A DNA stretch of 64,000 nt from Enterobacter_D sp963521185 (GTDB lineage: Bacteria; Pseudomonadota; Gammaproteobacteria; Enterobacterales; Enterobacteriaceae), in contig CAUQTV010000015.1 of the NCBI GenBank assembly GCA_963521185.1, positions 1-64,000 on the forward strand, given 5' to 3'. The notes below the pieces were generated by a model. The model saw only the letters and a program-made list of their open reading frames with translations, searched no databases and had not been told where the DNA came from. Position 1 is the stretch's first letter; each line of letters begins with the position of its first letter. Shown in pieces: positions 1 through 8,872 of the stretch. Made by a program: the position numbers and the translations under genes.

Positions 1-55
1 GAACCAGGGAATGCCGGTATCAAAAACCGGTGCCTTACCGCTTGGCGATACCCCA
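1..55 (-). tRNA. tRNA-Gln (UUG), partial at window edge
   Basis: The minus strand reads a tRNA-Gln from its 5' end (TGGGGTATCGCC) through the D arm and the anticodon arm to the T arm, where the window cuts off the 3' end. The anticodon loop is TTTTGAT, giving anticodon UUG. It is the first of three tRNA genes in the order of the E. coli metT-leuW-gln cluster, where it corresponds to glnU or glnW. Confidence 0.9.
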
Positions 56-77
56 TCCGTGCAACGCTTACTGGGAA

Positions 78-162
78 TGGTGCGGGAGGCGAGACTTGAA
101 CTCGCACACCTTGCGGCGCCAGAACCTAAATCTGGTGCGTCTACCAATTTCGCCACTCCCGC
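78..162 (-). tRNA. leuW: tRNA-Leu (UAG)
   Basis: This is an 85-nt class II tRNA with an encoded CCA end and a long variable arm. The anticodon loop TTTAGGT gives anticodon UAG. Its place between metT and a gln tRNA downstream of asnB is the E. coli leuW position. The three tRNAs are probably processed from one transcript. Confidence 0.93.
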
Positions 163-171
163 AAAAAAAGA

Positions 172-248
172 TGGTGGCTACGACGGGAATCGAACCTGTG
201 ACCCCAGCATTATGAGTGCTGTGCTCTAACCAGCTGAGCTACGTAGCC
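172..248 (-). tRNA. metT: elongator tRNA-Met (CAU)
   Basis: This is a 77-nt tRNA beginning GGCTACG and ending in an encoded CCA, with anticodon loop CTCATAA (CAU). The acceptor stem starts with a G-C pair, unlike the initiator tRNA, and the position next to asnB matches metT. The 227 bp between it and the asnB stop codon hold the promoter region of the tRNA operon and the asnB terminator. Confidence 0.92.
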
Positions 249-427
249 ATCTTTTTTTCGCGTTACCTTATCGGCGTTGCGGGGCGCATTATGCGTATTG
301 GGCCGAGGATGGTCAATACCTTTTTCATCGAAAATTGCCGTAATGTGACTGTTTGGTTAGGTTGCGAACAGCCTGGCGCAATATTCGGCAATTATTGGTT
401 ATCAATCGCTTTAAACGCTTAAAAAAA

Positions 428-460
428 GCAGAAAACAAAAACAGGCCCCGCAGGGCCTGG
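428..460 (-). terminator. asnB intrinsic terminator
   Basis: A perfect 7-bp stem (442-448 with 453-459) with a 4-nt loop is followed on the minus strand by a T-rich tract (TTTTTGTTTT). It lies just downstream of the asnB stop codon. Confidence 0.85.
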
Positions 461-475
461 CATGATAACACTCAC

Positions 476-2140
476 TTATTTATAGGCGGACTGATGCACG
501 CCCACTGCGCGGCCTGACGGATCGTTCATGGTTTTGAACGCTTCGTCCCATTCAATGGCCTTAGCGGACGAGCAGGCTACCGATGGGCCGCCCGGAACGC
601 ATTCCGCCGCGCTCGGTACCGGGAACAACTCTTCAAAGATTTCGCGGTACAGGTAGCCCTCTTTAGAGGATGGCGTGTTGTACGGGAAACGGTAGCTGGC
701 GGTCGCCAGTTGCTGATCGCTCACCTGCTGCGCAGCCACTTCTTTTAACGAGTCGATCCAGCTGTAGCCTACACCGTCAGAGAACTGCTCTTTCTGACGC
801 CATGCCACGCTTGCCGGCAGATAGGATTCAAAACATTCGCGCAGAACGTGTTTTTCCATTTTGCCGTTGCCGCACATTTTATCCTGCGGGTTGATGCGCA
901 TCGCCACATCAAGGAATTTCTTATCCAGGAACGGCACACGGGCTTCAACACCCCAGGCGGACATGGCTTTGTTCGCACGGGCACAGTCGAACATGTGCAG
1001 AGCTTGCAGTTTGCGCACGGTTTCTTCATGCAGCTCTTTGGCATCTGGCGCTTTATGGAAATAGAGGTAGCCGCCAAACACTTCGTCCGATCCTTCGCCG
1101 GACAGCACCATTTTGATGCCCATCGCTTTGATTTTACGCGACATCAAATACATCGGTGTGGAGGCACGAATGGTGGTCACATCGTAGGTTTCAATGTGAT
1201 AAATCACATCGCGGATCGCATCCAGACCTTCCTGCACGGTGAAATGAATTTCATGGTGCACGGTACCCAGATGGTTTGCCACTTCCTGCGCGGCTTTCAG
1301 ATCGGGAGAACCCACCAGGCCTACGGCAAACGAGTGCAGCTGCGGCCACCAGGCTTCTGATTTTTCCTGATCTTCGACGCGACGCGCCGCATATTTCTTG
1401 GTGATCGCAGAGATAACCGAGGAGTCCAGACCGCCGGAGAGCAGCACGCCATACGGCACGTCTGACATCAGGTGGCTTTTCACGGACTCTTCCAGCGCGT
1501 TACGCAGCTCGTCTTTGTTGGTGACGTTGTCTTTCACCGCGTCGTAGTCAAACCAGTCGCGCTGATAGTAGCTGCGAATTTCGCCGTCTTTGCTCCACAG
1601 GTAGCTGCCTGCCGGGAACTCTTTAATGGTACGGCACACCGGCACCAGCGCTTTCATTTCAGAGGCGATGAACATGTTGCCGTGCTCGTCGTAGCCCATG
1701 TACAGCGGGATGATACCAATATGGTCGCGGCCAATGAGGTACGCGTCTTTTTCGCTATCGTAGAGAACAAAGGCAAACATCCCTTGCAGATCGTCAAGGA
1801 AGTCCGCGCCTTTTTCCTGATACAGCGCGAGGATCACTTCACAGTCGGAACCGGTCTGGAAGGCATAGCGATCGCCATATTCCGCGCGCAGTGCCTGATG
1901 ATTGTAGATTTCACCGTTAACGGCCAGCGCATGGGTTTTCTGTTCGTTGTACAGCGGCTGAGCACCGGCGTTAACGTCAACAATCGACAGACGTTCGTGA
2001 GCTAAGATCGCTTTATCGCTGGCATAGACGCCGGACCAGTCCGGACCACGGTGGCGCATCAAACGCGACAGCTCCAGCGCTTTTTTACGCAGCTCGACCG
2101 CGTCAGTTTTAATATCCAGTACGCCAAAAATTGAACACAT
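476..2140 (-). CDS. asnB: asparagine synthetase B (glutamine-hydrolysing)
   Basis: This cytoplasmic enzyme makes asparagine from aspartate, ATP and glutamine (or ammonia). The protein has 554 residues, the usual length for enterobacterial AsnB. It begins MCSIFGVLD, so removal of the initiator methionine exposes the catalytic Cys of the class II (Ntn) glutamine amidotransferase domain, which covers about residues 2-200. The synthetase domain follows, with the ATP-pyrophosphatase loop LLSGGLDSS near residue 233. The gene is monocistronic, with its own terminator downstream, and lies between the nag operon and the metT-leuW tRNA cluster as in E. coli. In E. coli it is controlled by Lrp and amino-acid supply; I could not confirm operator sites here. 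Confidence 0.97.
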   Translation of the reverse strand: MCSIFGVLDIKTDAVELRKKALELSRLMRHRGPDWSGVYASDKAILAHERLSIVDVNAGAQPLYNEQKTHALAVNGEIYNHQALRAEYGDRYAFQTGSDCEVILALYQEKGADFLDDLQGMFAFVLYDSEKDAYLIGRDHIGIIPLYMGYDEHGNMFIASEMKALVPVCRTIKEFPAGSYLWSKDGEIRSYYQRDWFDYDAVKDNVTNKDELRNALEESVKSHLMSDVPYGVLLSGGLDSSVISAITKKYAARRVEDQEKSEAWWPQLHSFAVGLVGSPDLKAAQEVANHLGTVHHEIHFTVQEGLDAIRDVIYHIETYDVTTIRASTPMYLMSRKIKAMGIKMVLSGEGSDEVFGGYLYFHKAPDAKELHEETVRKLQALHMFDCARANKAMSAWGVEARVPFLDKKFLDVAMRINPQDKMCGNGKMEKHVLRECFESYLPASVAWRQKEQFSDGVGYSWIDSLKEVAAQQVSDQQLATASYRFPYNTPSSKEGYLYREIFEELFPVPSAAECVPGGPSVACSSAKAIEWDEAFKTMNDPSGRAVGVHQSAYK

Positions 2141-2381
2141 AACCTTCTCCGTTAACCCTGTGGTGTTTGTTTGCTGTGCAACGCGTCATCGCATTGTCTT
2201 ATCGCCTGCAAATGAAAATGCCGGAAAGGGGAGAAGGGCGCAAGCGTTTTAGCGTGCTGAAATCAAATAGTGCAATAGCCATTGTCGAATGATGAAAAAT
2301 GCGTATGGATTGGCGGTGATTATTGCGGAATCGATAATTTTTGGCGGTTTTTATTGAACGTGAATATTTAAAAGGGCGCTA

Positions 2382-2410
2382 AAAATGAAAAACCACGCCC
2401 GGCGGCGTGG
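2382..2410 (-). terminator. nagBACD operon terminator
   Basis: A 7-bp stem (2393-2399 with 2404-2410) with loop CGGC is followed on the minus strand by TTTTTCATTTTTA. It directly follows the nagD stop codon and closes the nag operon. The remaining bases up to asnB (to 2141-2380) are AT-rich and hold the asnB promoter region, with no further gene seen. Confidence 0.85.
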
Positions 2411-2416
2411 TGGTGA

Positions 2417-3169
2417 TCAAATCACATCGATTTCTGCGACGGAGGGGTAAATCCAGCTCGGTCGGAACGGCATACTGTCGATGTCATCGATTTGCGAGAC
2501 GCCGGAGAGCACCAGAATGGTTTCCAGCCCCGCCTGAAAACCGGCCAGAATATCCGTCTTGAGGTTATCGCCGACAATCACCGTGTGCTCGGAGTGCGCC
2601 TGCATCGTATTGAGCGCGGCGCGAATAATCCACGGGCTGGGTTTGCCCACCACAAAGGGTTTGCGTCCGGAGATTTTCTCAATGCCTGCGCACAGTGCGC
2701 CACAGGCCGGGTAGAATCCGCGTCCGTGGGTATCCGGGTTGGTGGCAATAAAGCGTGCGCCGTTAGCCACAAAGAAGGAAGCCTTATGCATCATCTCCCA
2801 GTTGTAGGAGCGCGTTTCGCCCACAATCACAAAATCCGGGTTAATGTCGGTGATGGTAAAACCGGCTTTATACAGCTCATGGATCAGCGCGCCTTCGCCC
2901 ACAACATAGGCTTTTTTCCCTTCCTGACGCTTGAGGAAATCGGCGGTCGCCATCGCTGAGGTATAGAAGACGCTGTCCGGCACATTGATGCCCGCAGAGG
3001 CAAACCGGTTCGCCAGATCCTGTCCGGTCTGCGACGGGTAGTTGGTCAGCAGTACCAGCGGCAGCCCTTTTTCCATGATGCCCGTCAGAAACTCAGCGGC
3101 ACCGGGTACGGCGACGTTGTCATGCATCAGCACGCCGTCGATATCACAAATTACATTTTTAATGGTCAT
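2417..3169 (-). CDS. nagD: UMP/ribonucleotide monophosphatase, HAD family (NagD)
   Basis: NagD (also called UmpH) is a HAD-superfamily phosphatase of subfamily IIA. In E. coli it dephosphorylates UMP and other nucleoside monophosphates and contributes to pyrimidine overflow metabolism. The 250-residue protein has HAD motif I near the N-terminus (CDIDGVL), motif II around LLTNYPS, and a C-terminal motif IV region (VGDNLKTDI). It is the last gene of nagBACD and starts 22 bp after nagC. Its link with GlcNAc use is by co-transcription; its reaction is not part of that pathway. Confidence 0.95.
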   Translation of the reverse strand: MTIKNVICDIDGVLMHDNVAVPGAAEFLTGIMEKGLPLVLLTNYPSQTGQDLANRFASAGINVPDSVFYTSAMATADFLKRQEGKKAYVVGEGALIHELYKAGFTITDINPDFVIVGETRSYNWEMMHKASFFVANGARFIATNPDTHGRGFYPACGALCAGIEKISGRKPFVVGKPSPWIIRAALNTMQAHSEHTVIVGDNLKTDILAGFQAGLETILVLSGVSQIDDIDSMPFRPSWIYPSVAEIDVI

Positions 3170-3191
3170 GAACTGTCCGGATATAAAAGTA

Positions 3192-4412
3192 TTAACTTTC
3201 CAGCAAACGTTGCAGTAAAGAGCCGTTAAGCATGGCGCGTTTGACCAGCGCGAACGCGCCGATGGCCGAGCGGTGATCGAGCGTCGAGCGCACCACCGGC
3301 AGATTTTTGCGGAAGGCTTTCAACGCCTGGGTATTAATGCAGCCTTCAATGGCGGGGAGCAGCACTCTTTCCGCTTCGACGATTTCCCCGGCGATCACCA
3401 CCTTCTGCGGATTAAACAGGTTAATGGCGATAGCGATGGTTTTACCGAGGTGGCGGCCAACGTGTTCAATCACTTCACTGGCCAGCGCATCGCCTTTATT
3501 AGCGGCTTTGCAAATGGCTTTAATGCTGCAATCGTCCAGCGTCACGCGGCTTTGATAGCCCTGCTCCAGTAAATGGCGCACCCGCTGTTCAATAGCGGCA
3601 TTGGCGGCGATGGTCTCAAGGCAGCCAAAGTTGCCACAGTGGCAGCGCTCGCCCAGCGGTTCAACCTGGATATGACCGATCTCACCGACGTTACCGTTGC
3701 GGCCGATAAAAATACGCCCGTTAGAGATAATCCCGGCCCCGGTTCCCCGGTGAACACGCACTAAAATGGAGTCTTCACAGTCCTGACTTGCACCAAAGTA
3801 GTGCTCTGCGAGCGCCAGACTGCGGATATCGTGACCGACATAGCAGGTCACCTTAAAGCGTTTTTCCAGCGCCTCCACCAGCGCCCAGTTTTCGACCTGG
3901 ATGTGCGGCATATAGCGGATCACGCCGCTTTCAGGATCAACCAGGCCCGGCAGGATCACCGAAATGGCAATCAGCTCGCGGGTTTTGCGCTGGCAGTTTT
4001 CAATAAAGGTGGCAATGGTATTCAGTAGCGCGTGTTCGAGGGTTTCCTGCGTGCGCTCGGGCAGCGGAAAGTGCTCTTCAGCGATGGTTTTGCTGCTCAG
4101 ATCAAAGAGGGTCAGCGTGGTGTCGTGACGTCCAAGGCGTACGCCAATCGCATGGAAATTACGCGTTTCAGTCACGATCGAAATGGCGCGGCGGCCCCCG
4201 GTGGAGGCCTGCTGATCGACTTCTTTAATCAACCCGCGTTCAATTAACTGGCGCGTAATTTTGGTGACGCTGGCGGGAGCAAGCTGGCTGTGCTCGGCGA
4301 TCTGAATGCGTGAGATCGGGCCGTGTTGATCGATCAGGCGGTAAACTGCCGCACTGTTAAGCTGTTTAACGAGGTCAACATTACCAATTTGAGCTTGTCC
4401 GCCTGATGTCAT
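3192..4412 (-). CDS. nagC: N-acetylglucosamine repressor, ROK family
   Basis: NagC represses the nag genes and chiP and activates glmUS in E. coli; GlcNAc-6-phosphate releases it from DNA. The 406-residue protein has an N-terminal winged helix-turn-helix (about residues 20-80) and a ROK domain. The ROK zinc motif CHCGNFGCLE is present near residue 247. It follows nagA by 8 bp in the operon, so it is autoregulated. Candidate operators for it lie between nagB and nagE and upstream of chiP in this same window. Confidence 0.96.
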   Translation of the reverse strand: MTSGGQAQIGNVDLVKQLNSAAVYRLIDQHGPISRIQIAEHSQLAPASVTKITRQLIERGLIKEVDQQASTGGRRAISIVTETRNFHAIGVRLGRHDTTLTLFDLSSKTIAEEHFPLPERTQETLEHALLNTIATFIENCQRKTRELIAISVILPGLVDPESGVIRYMPHIQVENWALVEALEKRFKVTCYVGHDIRSLALAEHYFGASQDCEDSILVRVHRGTGAGIISNGRIFIGRNGNVGEIGHIQVEPLGERCHCGNFGCLETIAANAAIEQRVRHLLEQGYQSRVTLDDCSIKAICKAANKGDALASEVIEHVGRHLGKTIAIAINLFNPQKVVIAGEIVEAERVLLPAIEGCINTQALKAFRKNLPVVRSTLDHRSAIGAFALVKRAMLNGSLLQRLLES

Positions 4413-4420
4413 ACTTTTAC

Positions 4421-5569
4421 TTACTCAGTGACGACCTCGTTACCATTAACGATGGTCTTGATTACTTTATAATCGCGTGTAAATGCGGTCAGGTTGGCCA
4501 CCATGCCCGGTGCGATACTGCCCAGCTGTTTGTCAACGCCGATGGCGCGAGCAGGGTAGAGCGTGGCCATGCGCAGGGCTTCATCCAGCGCAATATTCAC
4601 GTGTTCCACCAGATTCTGCACCCCTTCGATCATCGTCAGGGCGGAACCGCTCAGCGTGCCGTTTTCGTCCACACACAGTCCATTACGGTAGTATATTGTT
4701 TTACCAGCAAAAATGAACTGCTCAATATTGGCACCCGCAGGGGCGGTGGCGTCGGTCACCAGGCAAAGTTTGTCGCCTTTCAAACGCTTAGCGAGGCGCA
4801 CGTTGCTGTAATCCACATGCAGACCATCAACAATAATGCCGCAGTAAATCTCTGCGTCGTCGAGAATGGCACCGGTCAGCCCCGGCTCGCGCCCGGTAAT
4901 GTACGGCATGGCGTTAAACAGGTGCGTCGCAAAGCGCACGCCCGCACGAAAGCCGCTTTTCGCTTCTTTATACGTGGCGTTGGAATGCCCGGCGGATACC
5001 ACTATGCCTGCCGCCGTCAGTGCGCTGATGACGTCACTGCCGGCCATTTCCGGTGCCAGCGTGACCTTGGTAATAACATCAGCATTTTCGCAGAGAAAAT
5101 CAACGAGTTCTGCATCGGGCTTACGCACAAATTTTGGATTGTGGGTGCCTTTTTTCACGATGTTCAGCCACGGACCTTCAAGATGCAGACCCAGCGCCTG
5201 GTGCGGGTATTTCGCTTTGTACTCGCGCATGACGCGGATGCCCTGTTTCATCAGGTCATCGCTGCTGGTGATAAGCGTAGGCAGATAGCTGGTGCAGCCG
5301 GATTTTTCGTTAGCGCGCTGCATGATTTCAAGCGTTTCGACGCTCACCGCCTCTGCGGTGTCATTAAACTGCACCCCGCCGCAGCCGTTGAGCTGCACAT
5401 CAATAAAACCGGGGGCGAGTATCGCGCCGTTTAGCGAGCGCTGCTCAATGCCAGGCGGAAGCTCAGACAGTGGACAAAGACTGTCGATCAGGCCATTTGC
5501 GACAATCAGCGCATGGTCATCGAGAATTTCATGGCCGGTAAAGATCCGACTCTGGGTTAAAGCGTACAT
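4421..5569 (-). CDS. nagA: N-acetylglucosamine-6-phosphate deacetylase
   Basis: NagA removes acetate from GlcNAc-6-phosphate to give glucosamine-6-phosphate, the first committed cytoplasmic step after PTS uptake. The 382-residue length equals E. coli NagA. It is an amidohydrolase TIM-barrel enzyme. Visible metal and substrate motifs include HLEGPW, the AGHSNATY segment with its histidine, and DGLHVD. The gene lies between nagB and nagC in one operon, 63 bp after nagB. Confidence 0.96.
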   Translation of the reverse strand: MYALTQSRIFTGHEILDDHALIVANGLIDSLCPLSELPPGIEQRSLNGAILAPGFIDVQLNGCGGVQFNDTAEAVSVETLEIMQRANEKSGCTSYLPTLITSSDDLMKQGIRVMREYKAKYPHQALGLHLEGPWLNIVKKGTHNPKFVRKPDAELVDFLCENADVITKVTLAPEMAGSDVISALTAAGIVVSAGHSNATYKEAKSGFRAGVRFATHLFNAMPYITGREPGLTGAILDDAEIYCGIIVDGLHVDYSNVRLAKRLKGDKLCLVTDATAPAGANIEQFIFAGKTIYYRNGLCVDENGTLSGSALTMIEGVQNLVEHVNIALDEALRMATLYPARAIGVDKQLGSIAPGMVANLTAFTRDYKVIKTIVNGNEVVTE

Positions 5570-5632
5570 AACGACCCCCGGGTAAAAAATGGGTCCGCTT
5601 TTCAGGTGTCAGGCATGAAAAGCGGAAACTGA

Positions 5633-6433
5633 TTACAAACCTTTAATGTTTTCTGCTTCTAATTCGTTGAAGTATTTCAGCGTCTTAACCTTCAGTTCCA
5701 TGGTGGACGGCTCGTCACACACTACAACCGCTTTCGGATGCAGTTGCAGACAGCTAATGGTCCACATGTGATTCACGTTGCCTTCAACCGCCGCCTGCAA
5801 CGCCAGCGCTTTCACATTGCCCAGCACCAGAATCATCACTTCTTCCGCATCCAACAGCGTACCCACGCCCACGGTCAGCGCATATTTTGGCACCTGGTTA
5901 ACGTCGCCATCAAAGAAGCGGGAGTTCGCCACGCGGGTGTCATGCGTCAGCGTTTTAATGCGCGTGCGGGAAGCCAGTGAAGAGGCCGGTTCGTTAAACG
6001 CGATATGACCGTCGTTGCCTACGCCACCCATAAACAGGTGAATTTTGCCGTAGGCCCGGATTTTTTCTTCATACTGACGGCATTCTGCGTCAATATCTGG
6101 CGCATTGCCATCCAGCAGATTGATATTTTCTGCCGGGATATCAACATGATCAAAAAAGTTGCGGTGCATAAAGCTGTGATAGCTTTCCGGGTGTTCTTTT
6201 GCCAGGCCGACGTATTCGTCCATATTGAAGGTCACGACGTGCTGGAAGCTAACCTGGCCCGCTTTGTGCATTTCTACCAACGCTTTATACGCGGTAAGGG
6301 GCGTGCCGCCGGTAGGCAGACCGAGAACAAACGGACGATCCGCCGTCGGCTTGAACGCATTAATGCGGTTAACGATGTGGCGTGCGGCCCATTTGCCGAC
6401 GTGTTCAGCGGTCGCCAGGGGGATCAGTCTCAT
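5633..6433 (-). CDS. nagB: glucosamine-6-phosphate deaminase
   Basis: NagB converts glucosamine-6-phosphate to fructose-6-phosphate and ammonia, feeding amino-sugar carbon into glycolysis. The protein has 266 residues, identical in length to the E. coli hexameric allosteric enzyme. Asp72 lies in FNMDEYVGL, and the catalytic His/Glu pair lies in GHIAFNEP around residues 143-148. It is the first gene of nagBACD, divergent from nagE across a 330-bp control region. Confidence 0.97.
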   Translation of the reverse strand: MRLIPLATAEHVGKWAARHIVNRINAFKPTADRPFVLGLPTGGTPLTAYKALVEMHKAGQVSFQHVVTFNMDEYVGLAKEHPESYHSFMHRNFFDHVDIPAENINLLDGNAPDIDAECRQYEEKIRAYGKIHLFMGGVGNDGHIAFNEPASSLASRTRIKTLTHDTRVANSRFFDGDVNQVPKYALTVGVGTLLDAEEVMILVLGNVKALALQAAVEGNVNHMWTISCLQLHPKAVVVCDEPSTMELKVKTLKYFNELEAENIKGL

Positions 6434-6603
6434 TGTGCACCTCTACTCAACAGTTAAAAATAAGTGGGCGGATGACGTGTCTGCTTCAGCATTAAGCGTA
6501 ACTCAGTATCAGCATCGAGCGGGGTCAATCCGTCTTGATTTTTTGAATCATAAAATAAGTTTGCCTGGTTAGCCAGTGAAGAGGAGGGGTATTAACGATA
6601 TTT

Positions 6604-6619
6604 GGTGATTTTAATCACA
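6604..6619. promoter_or_regulatory. CRP binding site between nagB and nagE
   Basis: The 14-bp core GTGATTTTAATCAC is a perfect GTGA-N6-TCAC dyad flanked by G and A, very near the CRP consensus. Catabolite activation of both divergent nag transcripts through a site in this interval is known in E. coli. Confidence 0.8.
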
Positions 6620-6630
6620 AAAAGATCGCG

Positions 6631-6655
6631 TTTAATTTGCGAGGCGAATTAATTT
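6631..6655. promoter_or_regulatory. candidate NagC operator at nagE
   Basis: The AT-rich dyad TTTAATTTGCGAGGCGAATT (continuing AATTT) has the arrangement of E. coli NagC boxes, with AATT half-sites and a central C/G pair. It sits 11 bp from the CRP site on the nagE side. A second box near nagB is expected from the E. coli repression loop; the segment around 6540-6565 (TGAATCATAAAATAAG) could hold it, but the match is weak. Confidence 0.65.
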
Positions 6656-6763
6656 TTCACACACTCAGACAGTCAGTGAAAATTGGCCGTGTTTCAGGTG
6701 AGTTTCGACAATAAAAATAGTGCTTGTGATGAGGCTCAACAGGGTTTCATAGGGGGAATTGAG

Positions 6764-8710
6764 ATGAATATTTTAGGCTTTTTCCAGCGATTAGGTAGAG
6801 CGTTGCAGCTGCCGATCGCGGTATTGCCCGTGGCGGCACTTCTGCTGCGCTTCGGGCAACCTGATCTACTGAATGTGGCGTTTATTGCACAGGCGGGCGG
6901 GGCGATTTTTGATAACCTCGCGCTGATTTTCGCCATCGGTGTGGCGTCTTCATGGTCGAAAGACAGCGCGGGTGCGGCAGCACTGGCAGGGGCGGTGGGT
7001 TACTTCGTCCTGACTAAAGCGATGGTCACCATCAACCCGGCCATCAATATGGGCGTGCTGGCGGGGATTATCACCGGCCTCGTTGGCGGTATGGTCTACA
7101 ACCGCTGGGCCAACATTAAATTACCTGATTTCCTGAGCTTCTTCGGCGGCAAACGCTTTGTGCCGATTGCGACAGGCTTCTTCTGTCTGGTGCTGGCGGC
7201 CATCTTTGGTTACGTCTGGCCACCGGTACAAAACGCGATTCATGCCGGTGGTGAATGGATTGTGTCGGTCGGCGCGCTCGGCTCGGGTATCTTCGGCTTC
7301 GTTAACCGTCTGCTGATCCCAACCGGTCTGCATCAGGTGCTGAATACCATTGCCTGGTTCCAGATTGGTGATTTCACCAACGCGGCAGGCGCGGTGTTCC
7401 ACGGCGACATCAACCGCTTCTATGCAGGTGATACCACCGCAGGCATGTTCATGTCGGGCTTCTTCCCGATCATGATGTTCGGTCTGCCGGGTGCGGCGCT
7501 GGCGATGTACTTCGCGGCACCGAAAGATCGTCGTCCTATGGTCGGCGGTATGCTGATTTCCGTTGCGGTGACCGCGTTCCTGACGGGCGTGACCGAGCCG
7601 CTGGAATTCCTGTTCATGTTCCTCGCACCGCTGCTCTATCTCCTGCACGCTGTGCTGACGGGCATCAGCCTGTTTATCGCCACGTCACTGGGCATTCACG
7701 CCGGTTTCTCCTTCTCCGCCGGTGCTATCGACTACGTGTTGATGTACAACCTGCCAGCGGCAAGCAGCAACGTCTGGATGCTGCTGGTGATGGGCGTTGC
7801 TTTCTTCCTGATCTACTTCGTGGTCTTCAGCTTTGTTATCCGCACCTTCAATCTGAAAACGCCGGGTCGTGAAGATCGTGACGACGAGGTGGTACTGGAA
7901 GAGGCGAACAGCAACACCGAAGAGGGTCTGGATCAGCTGGCCGCCAGCTATGTCGCCGCCGTTGGTGGTTCCGCCAACCTGACCGCTATTGATGCGTGTA
8001 TCACCCGTCTGCGCCTGAGCGTGGTGGATTCCGCGCAGGTTAACGATGCGCAGTGCAAACGCCTTGGTGCGTCTGGCGTGGTGAAGCTGAACAAGCAAAC
8101 CATCCAGGTGATTGTGGGGGCGAAAGCCGAATCCGTGGGCGACGCGATGAAACGCGTTGTGGCGCGCGGTCCGGTGGCGGCTACAACGGCATCTGCCCCG
8201 GTCGCCGCTGCACCTGCTGCGGCAAAACCGCAGGCCGTGCCGAACGCCGCGCTGATTGCCGAGCTGGTATCGCCGATTACCGGTGACATCGTGGCGCTGG
8301 AGCAGGTACCGGATGAAGCCTTCGCCAGCAAAGCGGTGGGTGACGGCGTGGCGGTGAAACCGACGGATAAAACCGTGGTGGCACCCGCGGCGGGCACCAT
8401 CGTGAAAATCTTCAACACCAACCACGCCTTCTGCCTCGAAACGGAAAAAGGCGCGGAGATCGTGGTCCATATGGGCATCGATACCGTTGCGCTCAACGGC
8501 CAGGGCTTTACGCGCCTGGTGGAAGAGGGCGCGCAGGTGGTCGCAGGGCAACCGGTGCTGGAAATGGATCTGGATTATCTGAACGCCCACGCGCGTTCAA
8601 TGATAAGCCCGGTGGTATGCAGCAACAGCGATGACTTCAGCGGCCTGGTGCTTAAAGCACAGGGTCATGTCATTGCCGGTGAAACGCCACTGTTTGATAT
8701 CAAAGGTTAA
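6764..8710 (+). CDS. nagE: N-acetylglucosamine-specific PTS enzyme IICBA
   Basis: NagE carries GlcNAc across the inner membrane and phosphorylates it at C6. I chose the ATG at 6764 because MNILGFFQRLGRALQ matches the family N-terminus and gives 648 residues, the E. coli length; a longer reading frame upstream runs into the operator region. Domain order is IIC (membrane, about 1-370), IIB with phosphorylated Cys412 in DACITRLR, an Ala/Pro-rich linker (about 465-490), and IIA with phosphorylated His569 in VVHMGID. The gene is transcribed alone and divergently from nagBACD, under NagC and CRP. Confidence 0.96.
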   Translation: MNILGFFQRLGRALQLPIAVLPVAALLLRFGQPDLLNVAFIAQAGGAIFDNLALIFAIGVASSWSKDSAGAAALAGAVGYFVLTKAMVTINPAINMGVLAGIITGLVGGMVYNRWANIKLPDFLSFFGGKRFVPIATGFFCLVLAAIFGYVWPPVQNAIHAGGEWIVSVGALGSGIFGFVNRLLIPTGLHQVLNTIAWFQIGDFTNAAGAVFHGDINRFYAGDTTAGMFMSGFFPIMMFGLPGAALAMYFAAPKDRRPMVGGMLISVAVTAFLTGVTEPLEFLFMFLAPLLYLLHAVLTGISLFIATSLGIHAGFSFSAGAIDYVLMYNLPAASSNVWMLLVMGVAFFLIYFVVFSFVIRTFNLKTPGREDRDDEVVLEEANSNTEEGLDQLAASYVAAVGGSANLTAIDACITRLRLSVVDSAQVNDAQCKRLGASGVVKLNKQTIQVIVGAKAESVGDAMKRVVARGPVAATTASAPVAAAPAAAKPQAVPNAALIAELVSPITGDIVALEQVPDEAFASKAVGDGVAVKPTDKTVVAPAAGTIVKIFNTNHAFCLETEKGAEIVVHMGIDTVALNGQGFTRLVEEGAQVVAGQPVLEMDLDYLNAHARSMISPVVCSNSDDFSGLVLKAQGHVIAGETPLFDIKG

Positions 8711-8733
8711 TCGCCTGTTCCAATGTACGGATA

Positions 8734-8764
8734 AGCGGTGGGCGCAAACCCACCGCTTTTTTTT
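8734..8764 (+). terminator. nagE intrinsic terminator
   Basis: A long GC-rich stem (AGCGGTGG pairing with CCACCGCT, 8734-8757) is followed by eight T residues. Confidence 0.92.
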
Positions 8765-8872
8765 GCGCTAATCTCCCGCAAACACGCTTTTTGTTGAACT
8801 AAGGGTTGTCTCGGCGTCCTGCTTATAAGATCATACTCCGTTATACGTTGTTTACGCTTTGAGGAATCCGCG

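Noticed and set aside
2393..2410. REP element after nagD
   Set aside because: The CGCCCGGCGGCG core looks REP-like, but it forms a short stem followed by a T-tract and is better explained as the operon terminator.
4406..5434. 342-codon plus-strand open frame opposite nagA
   Set aside because: It is a shadow of nagA: no ribosome site, no family similarity that I recognise, and the opposite strand codes for a full, conserved protein.
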